Shown here one piece after another: positions 26,503 through 34,359 of a stretch of 64,000 nucleotides of DNA. The notes under the pieces were generated by a model. It searched no databases, was not told where the DNA came from, and saw only the letters and a program-made list of their open reading frames with translations. Numbering within the stretch: the first letter of the stretch is position 1; every line of letters begins with the position of its first letter. The stretch covers positions 124,001-188,000 of the forward strand of contig NZ_JOEV01000010.1 of the NCBI RefSeq assembly GCF_000721105.1. Direction: 5' to 3'. This DNA comes from Streptomyces cellulosae (GTDB lineage Bacteria; Actinomycetota; Actinomycetes; Streptomycetales; Streptomycetaceae). The translations under genes and the position numbers were made by a program.

Positions 26503-26882
26503 TGCCTGCGGCATTCGGCAAGTGCTACGACCCGACCGGCAGCCAGTACGGCATCCCCACCTACCCGTGGCGCTACGCCCCCGACGGGCTCGCCACGCGC
26601 CGCCAACTGCGCGCCCGTGGCTTACGTCCGGGCGGTCAGCCGATCGCGGCTCAGGTGCTGCGCCCGCGCTACCGGCGCGGCTCGCTGGTCGCCTACCTCT
26701 ACCGCGTCGACCGAGCCAAGCCCGTGCGGCCGATGACGCCCGGCAAGCGGGCCGCGCTCGTCAAGGCGATGCGCGCCCGCCGCACCTGCCCGCAGTGCCG
26801 CATCGACGCGGGATACGTCATCCCCGGCTCGCTCGGCATGTGCGTGCCCTGCGCCTACCCCGAGGAACAGCGCGCCGCATGA
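26502..26882 (+). CDS. RRQ-motif zinc-binding protein
   Basis: 126 residues. The N-terminus YPWRYAPDGLATRRQLRARGLRPGGQPIAAQ carries the RRQ(R)L-type motif found in small AICE proteins. The C-terminus has a four-cysteine zinc ribbon: CPQC, then CVPC about 18 residues later. Strongly basic, so probably nucleic-acid binding. Overlaps the GGDEF gene end and is the last gene of the first coupled block. Confidence 0.8.
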   Translation: MPAAFGKCYDPTGSQYGIPTYPWRYAPDGLATRRQLRARGLRPGGQPIAAQVLRPRYRRGSLVAYLYRVDRAKPVRPMTPGKRAALVKAMRARRTCPQCRIDAGYVIPGSLGMCVPCAYPEEQRAA

Positions 26883-26883
26883 C

Positions 26884-27042
26884 CTAGCAGATGTCCACGA
26901 AGTCCATCACAGCCTCAAGGATTCGGTTCCTGCGGCGGTGTGCCTTGCTGCAAAACCGCCGCCTGCGCCAGCGACTTCGTGGCTGCTCCACCGGCCGGCC
27001 GCACCAATTGCACGGCCGCGACCTGAACTCAGATTCCCCCAT
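26884..27042 (-). CDS. small zinc-finger protein, antisense in the transfer block
   Basis: 52 residues from ATG 27042: CNWCGRPVEQPRSRWRRRRFCSKAHRRRNR looks like a treble-clef/zinc-finger (CxxC ... CxxxH), with a hydrophobic end LEAVMDFVDIC. Similar tiny proteins occur in Streptomyces mobile elements. It lies in the gap between the RRQ gene and the translocase but on the opposite strand; the low-complexity Arg stretch is the reason for caution. Confidence 0.5.
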   Translation of the reverse strand: MGESEFRSRPCNWCGRPVEQPRSRWRRRRFCSKAHRRRNRILEAVMDFVDIC

Positions 27043-27065
27043 GCCACCCCCCGTAGCACCGCCGT

Positions 27066-27115
27066 GCAGGGTCCGTCCGCCCACCTCCTACAGCGACGGC
27101 CGGACCCCGCCCTGC
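27066..27115 (+). promoter_or_regulatory. leader hairpin before the translocase gene
   Basis: GGTCCGTCCG (27070-27079) pairs with CGGCCGGACC (27097-27106) with one mismatch, closing a 17-nt loop that differs from the two related leader hairpins. Outer GCAGG/CCTGC bases can extend the stem. It lies about 25 nt before the GTG at 27138 and could affect translation or act as a weak terminator. Confidence 0.35.
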
Positions 27116-27137
27116 CTCCCCTTGGAAGGAACCTTCA

Positions 27138-29354
27138 GTGAAGCATCCCGACGACGAGAACGAACTCTTCAACCGACTCGAAGCCGACATAGCGGCCGAC
27201 TCCGGGGGCGAGGTGGTCGACCTCGACAAGGCACGGTCGGCCCGCATCGAGTCGGCCGACCCGACCGCCGACCGGTCGGCCGACTCCAACACCGGTCGGT
27301 CGGATGCCGAGTCGGGTGACCCGACCGCCCGCGTGATGGTCGACCTCCCGACCGTCAAGGCGACCGGTCCGGGCTACCTCGGTCGGCTGCTCGCCGCTCA
27401 ACGCCGTCCGGTCGTTCCGCTGTGGCTGAAGTCCGTGGCGGAGTTGAAGACTGCCACGGCGTGGGTGGCCCGCCACTATGCTCACTCGGTCGGCTATCAC
27501 GCGCTTCGCTCCCCGGTCTACGCCGCACGGCTCACCCTGCAAGCCCCGTCCGGGGCTGCGAAGTTCGTGGGCGGAACGATGCGGTGGGTGGCCGACCGCG
27601 AGGGCGAGCCGGTCCGGCTCGCCGCCGTGCGGCGCGAGGACGCGGCCGAGTACCTGAAGCTGTCGCGGCAGCGCGACGGTCGGGTCCGACTGCGCACCCT
27701 GGTTGCCGTGCTCGCCATGTTCGTCGGACTCGGGGCGGCGCTCGCCATCTACGTCCTCGCGCCCGGCTGGCTTCAGGCCCTGTCGGTGGGCGCGGTCGTG
27801 ATGGCGCTCGGCTACGCCGGCCGTAAGGCGGATGACCCGGTCATCCACCGCGCGGTGGAGCTGCCCAAGGCGGTCAAGCTCACCAGTGACATCGTGCTGC
27901 GCGCGCTCGGCTCGCTCGGCATCCCCGCCATCAACCAGGCGCAGGCCAAGGGACGGGACGGGTTCGAGTTCACCGCCCCGATCACCCGCGACGGCCCCGG
28001 CTGGCGCGCGGAGGGCAACCTCCCCTACGGCGTCACCGTCACGGACATCATCGAGCGGCGCGAACGCCTCGCGTCCGGCCTGCGCCGCCCGCTCGGGTGC
28101 GTGTGGCCGGAGGCGGTCCCCAACGAGCACACCGGTCACCTGGTGCTGTGGGTCGGCGATCAGGACATGTCCAAGGCCAAGAAGCCCGCGTGGCCGCTGC
28201 TGAAGTCCGGCAGCGTGGACCTGTTCAAGCCGGTCGCGTTCGGCACCGACCAGCGCGGACGCTGGGTTGAGATCACGCTCATGTACATCGCGGCCGTCAT
28301 CGGCGCGATTCCCCGCATGGGCAAGACCTTCCTGCTGCGCCTGCTGCTGCTGATCGCGGCGCTGGACCCGCGTGCGGAGCTGCACACCTACGACCTCAAG
28401 GGCACCGGCGACCTGGACCCGGTCGGCAACGCGGTTTCCCACCGCCACCGCGCCGGGGACGAAGAAGAAGACATCGAGTACGCGGTGCGGGACATGCGCG
28501 CCCTGCGGGACGAATTGCGCCGTCGCGCCAAGATGATCCGCTCTCTGCCGCGGGACATCTGCCCCGAGTCCAAGGTGACGTCCCAGCTGGCTGACATGAA
28601 GTCGCTGGGACTGCACCCGATCGTGGTCGGGGTGGATGAGTGCCAGGTCTGGTTCGAGCACGACAAGTACGGCAAGGAACTCGAAGAGATCTGCACTGAC
28701 CTGGTTAAACGCGGCCCGGCAACCGGGATCGTGCTGCTGCTGGCCACCCAGCGGCCGGATGCCAAGGCACTGCCCACCGGCATCAGCGCGAACGCGTCGG
28801 CCCGGTTCTGCCTGAAGGTCATGGGACAGCTGGAGAACGACATGGTGCTCGGCACGTCCGCGTACAAGCGGGGCGTGCGCGCGACCATGTTCAGCTGGGG
28901 AGACAAGGGCATCCACTACTTCGTCGGCGAGGGTGCGGACGCCCGGATCGTCGGCTCGGTCTACGTGGACGCCCCGGCCGCCGAAGCCATCGGCGCCCGC
29001 GCCCGCAAAGCGCGCGAGCTGGCCGGCACCCTGTCCGGCCACGCGCTCGGGGAAGAGCCGGACGCCGACGCGAGCAGCGGGTATGACCTGCTCGCCGACA
29101 TCCTCGCCGTCATCCCGGCCGACGAGCCCAAGGTGTGGTCCGAGACCGTCGTCGCGCGGCTCGCCGAAATGCGCCCCGAGGTCTACGACGGATGGGACCC
29201 CGAGGCGCTCGCCGCCGCGCTCAAGCCGCACGGCATCGCCACCGTCCAGGTGGGCCGCCGGATCGAAGGCAAGTTCACCAACAAGCGCGGCATCGACCGC
29301 TCCCACATCACCACCGCAGTTGCGGAGCGTGACGGAAAGCGGGACGCGGGCTGA
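27138..29354 (+). CDS. FtsK/SpoIIIE-type DNA translocase (TraB-like transfer protein)
   Basis: 738 residues. Two membrane helices lie near residues 185-230 (LVAVLAMFVGLGAALAIYVLAPGWLQALSVGAVVMALGYAG). The FtsK-type motor domain has Walker A GAIPRMGKT (about 389-397) and Walker B PIVVGVDEC (about 496-503). A C-terminal winged-helix-like domain (LADILAVIPADEPKVWSETVVARLAEMRPEVYDGWD...) resembles the gamma/TraB clt-binding domain. In Streptomyces such single proteins hexamerise in the hyphal membrane and move double-stranded plasmid DNA between cells. GTG 27138 with GGAAGGA upstream. Confidence 0.92.
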   Translation: MKHPDDENELFNRLEADIAADSGGEVVDLDKARSARIESADPTADRSADSNTGRSDAESGDPTARVMVDLPTVKATGPGYLGRLLAAQRRPVVPLWLKSVAELKTATAWVARHYAHSVGYHALRSPVYAARLTLQAPSGAAKFVGGTMRWVADREGEPVRLAAVRREDAAEYLKLSRQRDGRVRLRTLVAVLAMFVGLGAALAIYVLAPGWLQALSVGAVVMALGYAGRKADDPVIHRAVELPKAVKLTSDIVLRALGSLGIPAINQAQAKGRDGFEFTAPITRDGPGWRAEGNLPYGVTVTDIIERRERLASGLRRPLGCVWPEAVPNEHTGHLVLWVGDQDMSKAKKPAWPLLKSGSVDLFKPVAFGTDQRGRWVEITLMYIAAVIGAIPRMGKTFLLRLLLLIAALDPRAELHTYDLKGTGDLDPVGNAVSHRHRAGDEEEDIEYAVRDMRALRDELRRRAKMIRSLPRDICPESKVTSQLADMKSLGLHPIVVGVDECQVWFEHDKYGKELEEICTDLVKRGPATGIVLLLATQRPDAKALPTGISANASARFCLKVMGQLENDMVLGTSAYKRGVRATMFSWGDKGIHYFVGEGADARIVGSVYVDAPAAEAIGARARKARELAGTLSGHALGEEPDADASSGYDLLADILAVIPADEPKVWSETVVARLAEMRPEVYDGWDPEALAAALKPHGIATVQVGRRIEGKFTNKRGIDRSHITTAVAERDGKRDAG

Positions 29355-29360
29355 CCGCCC

Positions 29361-29454
29361 GGAGCCGCTATCGATAGCAGCACACCCCGCTATCGATAGC
29401 GGCTCCGCTAGCACCCCAAACCCGCCCTGATCAGGCCGCTAGCGGATAGCGGCC
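29361..29454. repeat. TAGCGG inverted-repeat cluster, candidate clt
   Basis: GGAGCCGCTATCGATAGC (29361-29378) is exactly mirrored at 29389-29406 across a 10-nt spacer. A second hairpin, GGCCGCTA-GCGGA-TAGCGGCC, lies at 29434-29454, and another CCGCTA at 29405-29410. The position right after the translocase gene fits the clt locus that TraB recognises in Streptomyces plasmids. The same CCGCTA/TAGCGG core reappears near 34.2 kb. Confidence 0.6.
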
Positions 29455-29494
29455 CACCTGCGGAAACCCCTGAAACCTGCCCGGAGGGCCCGTC

Positions 29495-29746
29495 ATGACC
29501 CCTGCCCTGCTCGCTATCACGCTCTTACTCGGAGTAACCCTGTGTTACGTCGCTGTGTGTGCTGCCTCACCGTTCGGCAACTGCCGCAAGTGCTCCGGTT
29601 GGGGCTTCGCCATGAAGACCGACCGCAAGGGCCGCATGAAGCGCGGCAAGGACTGCCGCCGCTGCAAGGCCACCGGGAAGCGCATACGGGTCGGCCGCTG
29701 GCTCTACAACCGATGGGCCCGCATCTACCGCGCAGGCGCCGGCTGA
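29495..29746 (+). CDS. small membrane-anchored zinc-ribbon protein
   Basis: 83 residues from ATG 29495, with GGAGG upstream. One N-terminal membrane helix (LLAITLLLGVTLCYVAVCAA) is followed by two CxxC pairs (CRKCSGWGF and CRRCKATGKR), a DnaJ-like zinc ribbon, and a basic tail. It may sit in the membrane near the translocase and contact DNA; that is inferred from topology and position. Confidence 0.75.
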   Translation: MTPALLAITLLLGVTLCYVAVCAASPFGNCRKCSGWGFAMKTDRKGRMKRGKDCRRCKATGKRIRVGRWLYNRWARIYRAGAG

Positions 29747-29903
29747 CAAGAAAAGACAGACGACCGCCCGTCATGAGACGGACCCCGCTCCGTGCAGGAG
29801 CTAGGTGGGCGCGGTCGCCGGTCAACGCCCCGAACTTGCCAGCACCCGGGGCGCACGAAGCGTATCCACCAATCCACCTCGCCCGAAAGCGAGTTCCACA
29901 GCC

Positions 29904-30098
29904 ATGGTCCTCAACATCTCCGCCGTGCTGCTGTTCGGCGCCGCGTCCGCCCTCGCCGTCAAGACCAAATCCGCTGGCGGCGGCGCCGCCATCGTCCTGT
30001 TCCTCTTCGGGTTCTTCGCCGCCGGGACCGGCGCGTATGAGCCCATCCACAACCTCGTTCAGGCTTCCGCCGACGCTCTGTCCGCACTCGGCAACTGA
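29904..30098 (+). CDS. small two-helix membrane protein (Spd-like)
   Basis: 64 residues: two hydrophobic helices (MVLNISAVLLFGAASALAV and GGAAIVLFLFGFFAAGTGAY) and a short C-terminal extension. Small membrane proteins here in AICEs are usually called spread proteins, helping the element move along the recipient mycelium. ATG 29904. A CGCCCCG/CGGGGCG hairpin lies about 60 bp upstream. Confidence 0.7.
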   Translation: MVLNISAVLLFGAASALAVKTKSAGGGAAIVLFLFGFFAAGTGAYEPIHNLVQASADALSALGN

Positions 30099-30109
30099 GG
30101 AGACGCACT

Positions 30110-30577
30110 GTGAACGAACCCACCGCGTACCGCCGCCCGTCCGGACACGAGACGGCGGCCGTGGAAGTGCACCGCCCCGCTCCGATCGCTCCCGCGCCCA
30201 CCGCTTCGCTCCTACTTATACAGCCGGGCAGCCTCCCGTCCGTGGCGAGCGTCGTCCTCCCGGACGGCCGGATCGTCACCGGCTACGCCATCGAGCCGGC
30301 CAAGCCTGAACCGGTCGTCGCCAAGCCGGCCGTCTCCCGTACGGCGGTGAACATCGCGCTCGGAGGCGTGGGGTTCCTCGCGGTGTGCGGCGGACTGCTG
30401 CTGCTCACCACGTTCATCGCCGCCCTGACCGCGCTGGTGACCCAACTCGTCATCCTCGCCGCCGTCATCTTCGGCGGCTGGATCGCCGTGCAGCTGTTCA
30501 GCGCCAGCGGCCACCGTGCAGGGACGACGGTCAACATCCGCAAGGCCGTGATCAAGCGCAACCACTTCCATGGCTGA
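30110..30577 (+). CDS. membrane protein, Spd-like
   Basis: 155 residues from GTG 30110. A Pro/Ala-rich N-terminal cytoplasmic part of about 80 residues precedes two membrane helices (IALGGVGFLAVCGGLLLLTTFIAALTAL, LVTQLVILAAVIFGGWIAVQLF) and a short basic tail. Probably a spread/transfer accessory membrane protein by position. It overlaps the next gene by 8 bp, indicating coupling. Confidence 0.72.
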   Translation: MNEPTAYRRPSGHETAAVEVHRPAPIAPAPTASLLLIQPGSLPSVASVVLPDGRIVTGYAIEPAKPEPVVAKPAVSRTAVNIALGGVGFLAVCGGLLLLTTFIAALTALVTQLVILAAVIFGGWIAVQLFSASGHRAGTTVNIRKAVIKRNHFHG

Positions 30578-30920
30578 ACACCCCGAAGGGACAACCGTGT
30601 TCGAGATTCGCATCATCTGCGACCACCCCGAGGTGCCCCGCGTCGCTCAAGCCGTCCTCGGGGCCGTTGATGCCGTGTCCGTGCGCAGCTACCCGACCCG
30701 TGACCGTGCCCGGACCCGGTTGTACATCACCGCCGAACCGCGCGCCAGTCACGCCGACTGCCCCGAGTGCGACCTCGACGGCATGACGCTGTGGCTCACC
30801 CCTCAGGGCCGCGAGGAATGGCGCCCGTGCACCGGCATCGGCTACGAGGACCTGCTCGCCGCCGGCCTCACCCCGGGCGCCCGCCGCCGCGAGCCCTGGC
30901 AGCGCCCCACCGACCATTAG
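30570..30920 (+). CDS. hypothetical protein with CPEC motif
   Basis: 116 residues. A ferredoxin-like or ACT-like alternation (VFEIRIICDHPEVPRVAQAVLGAVDAVSVRSYPTRDRARTRLYITAEP) is followed by CPECDLDGM and WRPCTGIGYEDLL. Family not recognised. It overlaps the upstream membrane-protein gene and is followed by the second leader hairpin. Confidence 0.7.
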   Translation: MAEHPEGTTVFEIRIICDHPEVPRVAQAVLGAVDAVSVRSYPTRDRARTRLYITAEPRASHADCPECDLDGMTLWLTPQGREEWRPCTGIGYEDLLAAGLTPGARRREPWQRPTDH

Positions 30921-30926
30921 CTACGC

Positions 30927-30990
30927 CCGGGGCGGGCGCCGTCTCACCACAAGCCTGCGCCCGCCCCGGTTCTCCAGTCCCTCCAAGAGA
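30927..30990 (+). promoter_or_regulatory. leader RNA hairpin, copy 2, with SD-masking segment
   Basis: A perfect 13-bp stem, CCGGGGCGGGCGC (30927-30939) with GCGCCCGCCCCGG (30957-30969), closes the loop CGTCTCACCACAAGCCT. It is followed by CCAGTCCCTCCAA and a downstream AGGAG before the methylase ATG at 31007. Loop and tail match the copy at 24478 with a single loop difference, while the stem sequence is largely different, a pattern that favours a conserved structure. Confidence 0.65.
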
Positions 30991-31006
30991 GCAGGAGACA
31001 TCCAGC

Positions 31007-31765
31007 ATGACCCAACGTCGTGCATTCGGCGAGGGCCGTCCGGCCCACGCCACCCAGATGAGGCGCAGTCGACTCCGGCCACGCCTCCTTGATCTGTTCT
31101 CGTGCGCCGGCGGCGCCGCCATGGGCTACGCCCGCGCCGGGTTCGACGTGGACGGCGTCGACATCGCCAACCGGCCCAACTACCCCTTCCCGTACCAGCG
31201 GGGCGACGCGCTCGAACACCTCTCTGCGCTCATCGCCTCCGGGGACATCGAGCGGTACGCGATCGTGCACGCCTCCCCGCCGTGCCAGCACGGATGTGCG
31301 CTGACGGTGGGAACCAATGCCTCCCAGGGCTGGGGCCGCACCCACGTCGACTTGGTCGCGCCCACCCGTGCTTTGCTCGACACGACCGGCCTCCCGTACG
31401 TCATCGAGCAGCCCAACGGCCGAGCGAAGATCCGCAAAGACCTGACCCTGTGCGGCGAGATGTTCGGACTCGGGGTCATCCGCCACCGCAACTTCGAGGT
31501 GGGCGGCTGGACGACCGAGCAGCCGGCGCACGTCCCGCACCGCGGGCGGGTGCGCGGCTATCGCCACGGCCGCTTCTACGACGGCCCGTACGTTGCCGCC
31601 TACGGCAACGGCGGGGGCAAGCCGTCCATCCCGGAGCTTCAGGCCGCGATGGGCATCACGTGGACCGACGTGCGCGAGGAACTGACTGAGGCCATCCCGC
31701 CCGCGTACACGGAGTGGATCGGGCGCACGCTCCTCGACACGGCTGCGCTGGGGGTGGCGGCATGA
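31007..31765 (+). CDS. phage-like DNA cytosine methylase
   Basis: 252 residues. The SAM-binding motif is LLDLFSCAGGAAMGYARAGFDVDGVDI, and the catalytic loop is HASPPCQHG (Cys near 93). A motif IV-like VIEQPNG and TLCGEMFGL follow. It is a compact C5-methylase of the phage/plasmid type without a full target-recognition domain. In an AICE it may modify the element DNA to escape host restriction. ATG 31007 with AGGAG upstream. The next gene starts within its stop (ATGA). Confidence 0.85.
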   Translation: MTQRRAFGEGRPAHATQMRRSRLRPRLLDLFSCAGGAAMGYARAGFDVDGVDIANRPNYPFPYQRGDALEHLSALIASGDIERYAIVHASPPCQHGCALTVGTNASQGWGRTHVDLVAPTRALLDTTGLPYVIEQPNGRAKIRKDLTLCGEMFGLGVIRHRNFEVGGWTTEQPAHVPHRGRVRGYRHGRFYDGPYVAAYGNGGGKPSIPELQAAMGITWTDVREELTEAIPPAYTEWIGRTLLDTAALGVAA

Positions 31766-32652
31766 ACCGGCACCTCTTGTACGCCGCCCTGGATGCCGCG
31801 GAGCGCGGATGGGCGGTCCATCCGCTCCGTCCGGGCGACAAGCGTCCGGCCCTGCATGGTGAGGACGTCTGCCCCGGCATCGGGGACTGCGCGGGCGGTC
31901 ACCGCAAGTGGGAAGAGCGCGCCACCATCGACCCGGACCGCATCCGCCGCGCGTGGGGCGACCTGCCGTTCAACGTCGGGATTGCGACCGGCCCGTCCGG
32001 GCTGGTCGTCGTCGACCTCGACATGCCCAAGCGCAGGTGCAGTACGGACACGCCTGACGGCGTGACGACCTTCACGGCGCTCTGTGAGCGCGCCGGGCAC
32101 GCGGTGCCCACCACCCGCACGGTGCGGACCGCGAGCGGCGGAGTCCACCTGTACTTCACCGCCCCGCCCGGCGTCCGGCTCGGCAACACGGCCGGACGGC
32201 TCGGCAAGCGCATCGACACCCGCGCGTGGGGTGGCTACGTCGTCGCCCCCGGCAGCCTCACCCCCACCGGCGCCTACGCGGTCGTCAACGACATGCCGCC
32301 CACACCTCTGCCGGAATGGCTGCACCGCCGCCTGACGTCCCGTCAGGCTTCGCGGGCACTGATGGCTGCGCCGTCGTCCGTTCGGGCGTCCAGCTACGCC
32401 GTGGCGGGCTTGAACGCTGAAACTGCGTCCGTGCGGCAGGCCCCTGAGGGCGAGCGCAACGCCACGTTGCTGCGGGCGGCGCGAGCCTTGGGGCGGTTCA
32501 TCGCGTGGGGCGACCTTCCCAGGGAGCAGGTTGAGGAGGCTCTTCAGTGGGCGGGGGAGCAGGCCGGTCTCTCGCCGCGGTCCTGTGAGGCGACCATTCG
32601 CAGCGGTCTGAACTGGTCGATTGCTCGCAACGGTCAGGGGAGGGCGGCATGA
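31762..32652 (+). CDS. bifunctional DNA primase/polymerase (Prim-Pol) N-terminal domain replication protein
   Basis: 296 residues. The Prim-Pol domain (PF09250 type) covers about 1-200: GWAVHPLRPGDKRPALHG, FNVGIATGPSGLVVVDLDMP (catalytic Asp near 85 and 87), TASGGVHLYFTAPP and GWGGYVVAPGS-like text. The C-terminal helical region is RNATLLRAARALGRFIAWGDLP. AICEs of the Prim-Pol class use such a protein with an associated ATPase for replication after excision. The ATPase gene lies one gene downstream, and all genes here overlap by 4 bp. Confidence 0.9.
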   Translation: MNRHLLYAALDAAERGWAVHPLRPGDKRPALHGEDVCPGIGDCAGGHRKWEERATIDPDRIRRAWGDLPFNVGIATGPSGLVVVDLDMPKRRCSTDTPDGVTTFTALCERAGHAVPTTRTVRTASGGVHLYFTAPPGVRLGNTAGRLGKRIDTRAWGGYVVAPGSLTPTGAYAVVNDMPPTPLPEWLHRRLTSRQASRALMAAPSSVRASSYAVAGLNAETASVRQAPEGERNATLLRAARALGRFIAWGDLPREQVEEALQWAGEQAGLSPRSCEATIRSGLNWSIARNGQGRAA

Positions 32653-33005
32653 GCGCCCCGCCTCGCCATGCACTGAAGAGCCTTCCCGCCACCTCGACCG
32701 GTCCGCGGGCCGCAGCGCAAGCCGCGCCCGGTCCGGCCGTGGGCGAGCCGAAAGGCGCCGCCCGCAAGGGCGTCCCCTCTGCTCTTCGTCCTGACCCGCA
32801 CCGGGGCGACGGCCGGTATCCGGTCGCGTGGCTGTGCATCTGCGCACCGCGTGGCGCCGTGCCTACCGCCACCTCGAAGTGCCTGTGCGGCAGGGACCGC
32901 AGCGCCGTCGGCCATACGAAGGTGCTCGCCCTGATCGCTGACCACACCGCCCACCGCGACGCATGCCCGCTCCGCACCAACCAGGAAGGGAGGCAGGCGG
33001 CATGA
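32649..33005 (+). CDS. small Cys/His-containing protein between replication genes
   Basis: 118 residues, starting in an ATGA overlap with the Prim-Pol gene and ending in one with the ATPase gene. The N-terminal half is low complexity (Ala/Pro). The C-terminal half has WLCICAPRG ... CLCGRD ... ALIADHTAHRDACPL, a likely zinc-binding site. It may be an accessory DNA-binding factor of the replication module. Confidence 0.7.
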   Translation: MSAPPRHALKSLPATSTGPRAAAQAAPGPAVGEPKGAARKGVPSALRPDPHRGDGRYPVAWLCICAPRGAVPTATSKCLCGRDRSAVGHTKVLALIADHTAHRDACPLRTNQEGRQAA

Positions 33006-34177
33006 GCGCCAATCCGCCGGCACTCGCCATGGACGGCTCCGCACTGCTCGATGAGGTGGAAGCCTTCCACCGACGCTTCAACATCTTCCCGCTCGATGCC
33101 GCGTATGTTGCCGTGACGCTGTGGGACGCGCACGCGCATCTGCTCGACTGCTTCGACTCCACACCGCGGCTCGCGTTCCTGTCGCCGGAGCCGGGTTCGG
33201 GCAAGTCCCGTGCGCTGGAGATTGTGGAAACCCTCGTGCCGCAACCGATGGTCGCGGTCAACGCGTCCGCCTCAGCGCTCTTCCGCGCGGTGTCCGGGAT
33301 GGAGGGACGACCCACGATCCTGTTCGACGAGATCGATACCGTCTTCGGTCCCAAGGCCGGAGAGAACGAACAGCTCCGCGGCTTCCTGAATGCTGGTCAC
33401 CGCCGCTCTGGCGTCATGTGGCGCTGCGTGGGCGACGGCTCCAACCAGCAGGTACAGGAGTTCCCGTCGTTCTGCGGAGTCGCGGTCGCCGGTCTCGGCT
33501 CGCTGCCGGACACGATCCTGACCCGCTCGATCATTGTCCGCATGCGCCGCCGCGCGCCGAACGAGCAGGTCGAACCGTTCCGGCAGCGCATCCACGAGAA
33601 AGAAGGGCACGAACTGCGCGACCGGCTCGCCGCCTGGGCGCAGTCCGTGCGCCACCTGGTCGACGGAGTGTTCCCGGAGCTCCCGGAAGGAATCAGCGAC
33701 CGGCCCGCGGACGTGTGGGAACCCTTGCTCGCCATCGCGGACGCGGCGGGCGGTGCCTGGCCGGAGCGAGCCCGCGCCGCCTGCATCGAACTGGTCAACG
33801 CGGCCAAGACCAGCGACAAGGGCAGCATCGGCATCCGCCTGCTCACGGACCTGCGCGACTACGTATTCAACGGCATCGACCGCCTGCCCACCGTCGCCAT
33901 CCTCGACAGGCTGCACAGCCTCGAAGAGGCTCCGTGGGCGGACATGAGCGGCAAGCCCCTCGATGCCCGCGGGCTGTCGCGGATGCTGCGGGAGTACATG
34001 ACCGCGGACAACACACCCATTGCGGCCCGCAACATCAAGGCCAGCGGCAGCGTCATGAAGGGCTACTACGCGAGCGACCTTCACGACGCGTGGCAGCGGT
34101 ACTGCCCTCCACCCCCTGAGAGTGCGCTACTTCCGCTACCTCCGCTACCGGGCAGCTCAGAGGCGGTTTCCGGGTAG
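33002..34177 (+). CDS. DUF3631-domain ATPase, likely replicative helicase-like partner
   Basis: 391 residues. AAA-like core: AFLSPEPGSGKSRALEIVETL gives Walker A (about 61-70), PTILFDEIDTVFG Walker B (about 104-115), and TILTRSIIVRMRRRAPNEQ a sensor/arginine region. The DUF3631 region follows (RPADVWEPLLAIADAAGGAWPERARAACIEL ... LHSLEEAPWADMSGKPLDARGLSRMLREY). DUF3631 often accompanies Prim-Pol in plasmids and phages, where an unwinding role is assumed. Its C-terminal codons overlap the left arm of the origin-like repeat. Confidence 0.88.
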   Translation: MSANPPALAMDGSALLDEVEAFHRRFNIFPLDAAYVAVTLWDAHAHLLDCFDSTPRLAFLSPEPGSGKSRALEIVETLVPQPMVAVNASASALFRAVSGMEGRPTILFDEIDTVFGPKAGENEQLRGFLNAGHRRSGVMWRCVGDGSNQQVQEFPSFCGVAVAGLGSLPDTILTRSIIVRMRRRAPNEQVEPFRQRIHEKEGHELRDRLAAWAQSVRHLVDGVFPELPEGISDRPADVWEPLLAIADAAGGAWPERARAACIELVNAAKTSDKGSIGIRLLTDLRDYVFNGIDRLPTVAILDRLHSLEEAPWADMSGKPLDARGLSRMLREYMTADNTPIAARNIKASGSVMKGYYASDLHDAWQRYCPPPPESALLPLPPLPGSSEAVSG

Positions 34178-34338
34178 CGGCAAGCCGCTCCGCATCCGCT
34201 ACCGCAACACCCCATCCGCTACTGGTCCCGCAGCCACGAACCCGGGGCCGGTAGCGGCTCCATCCGCTACCCGCACTCCCATCCGCTACCTAGATCATGC
34301 CCCTGACCAGGGCGGTAGCGGAGGTAGCGGAAGTAGCG
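34125..34338. repeat. CCGCTAC iteron cluster with 26-bp inverted repeat, candidate replication origin
   Basis: About a dozen CCGCTAC/GTAGCGG heptamers occur in 215 bp. The left arm (34125-34150) and the right arm (34313-34338) are perfect reverse complements over 26 bp. Heptamers point rightward on the left and leftward on the right. It overlaps the end of the ATPase gene and runs to the xis ribosome-binding site. Position and structure fit a replication origin or an Xis/Rep binding array. Confidence 0.65.
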
Positions 34339-34359
34339 GACCTGAGAGGAAGAGGAGCC

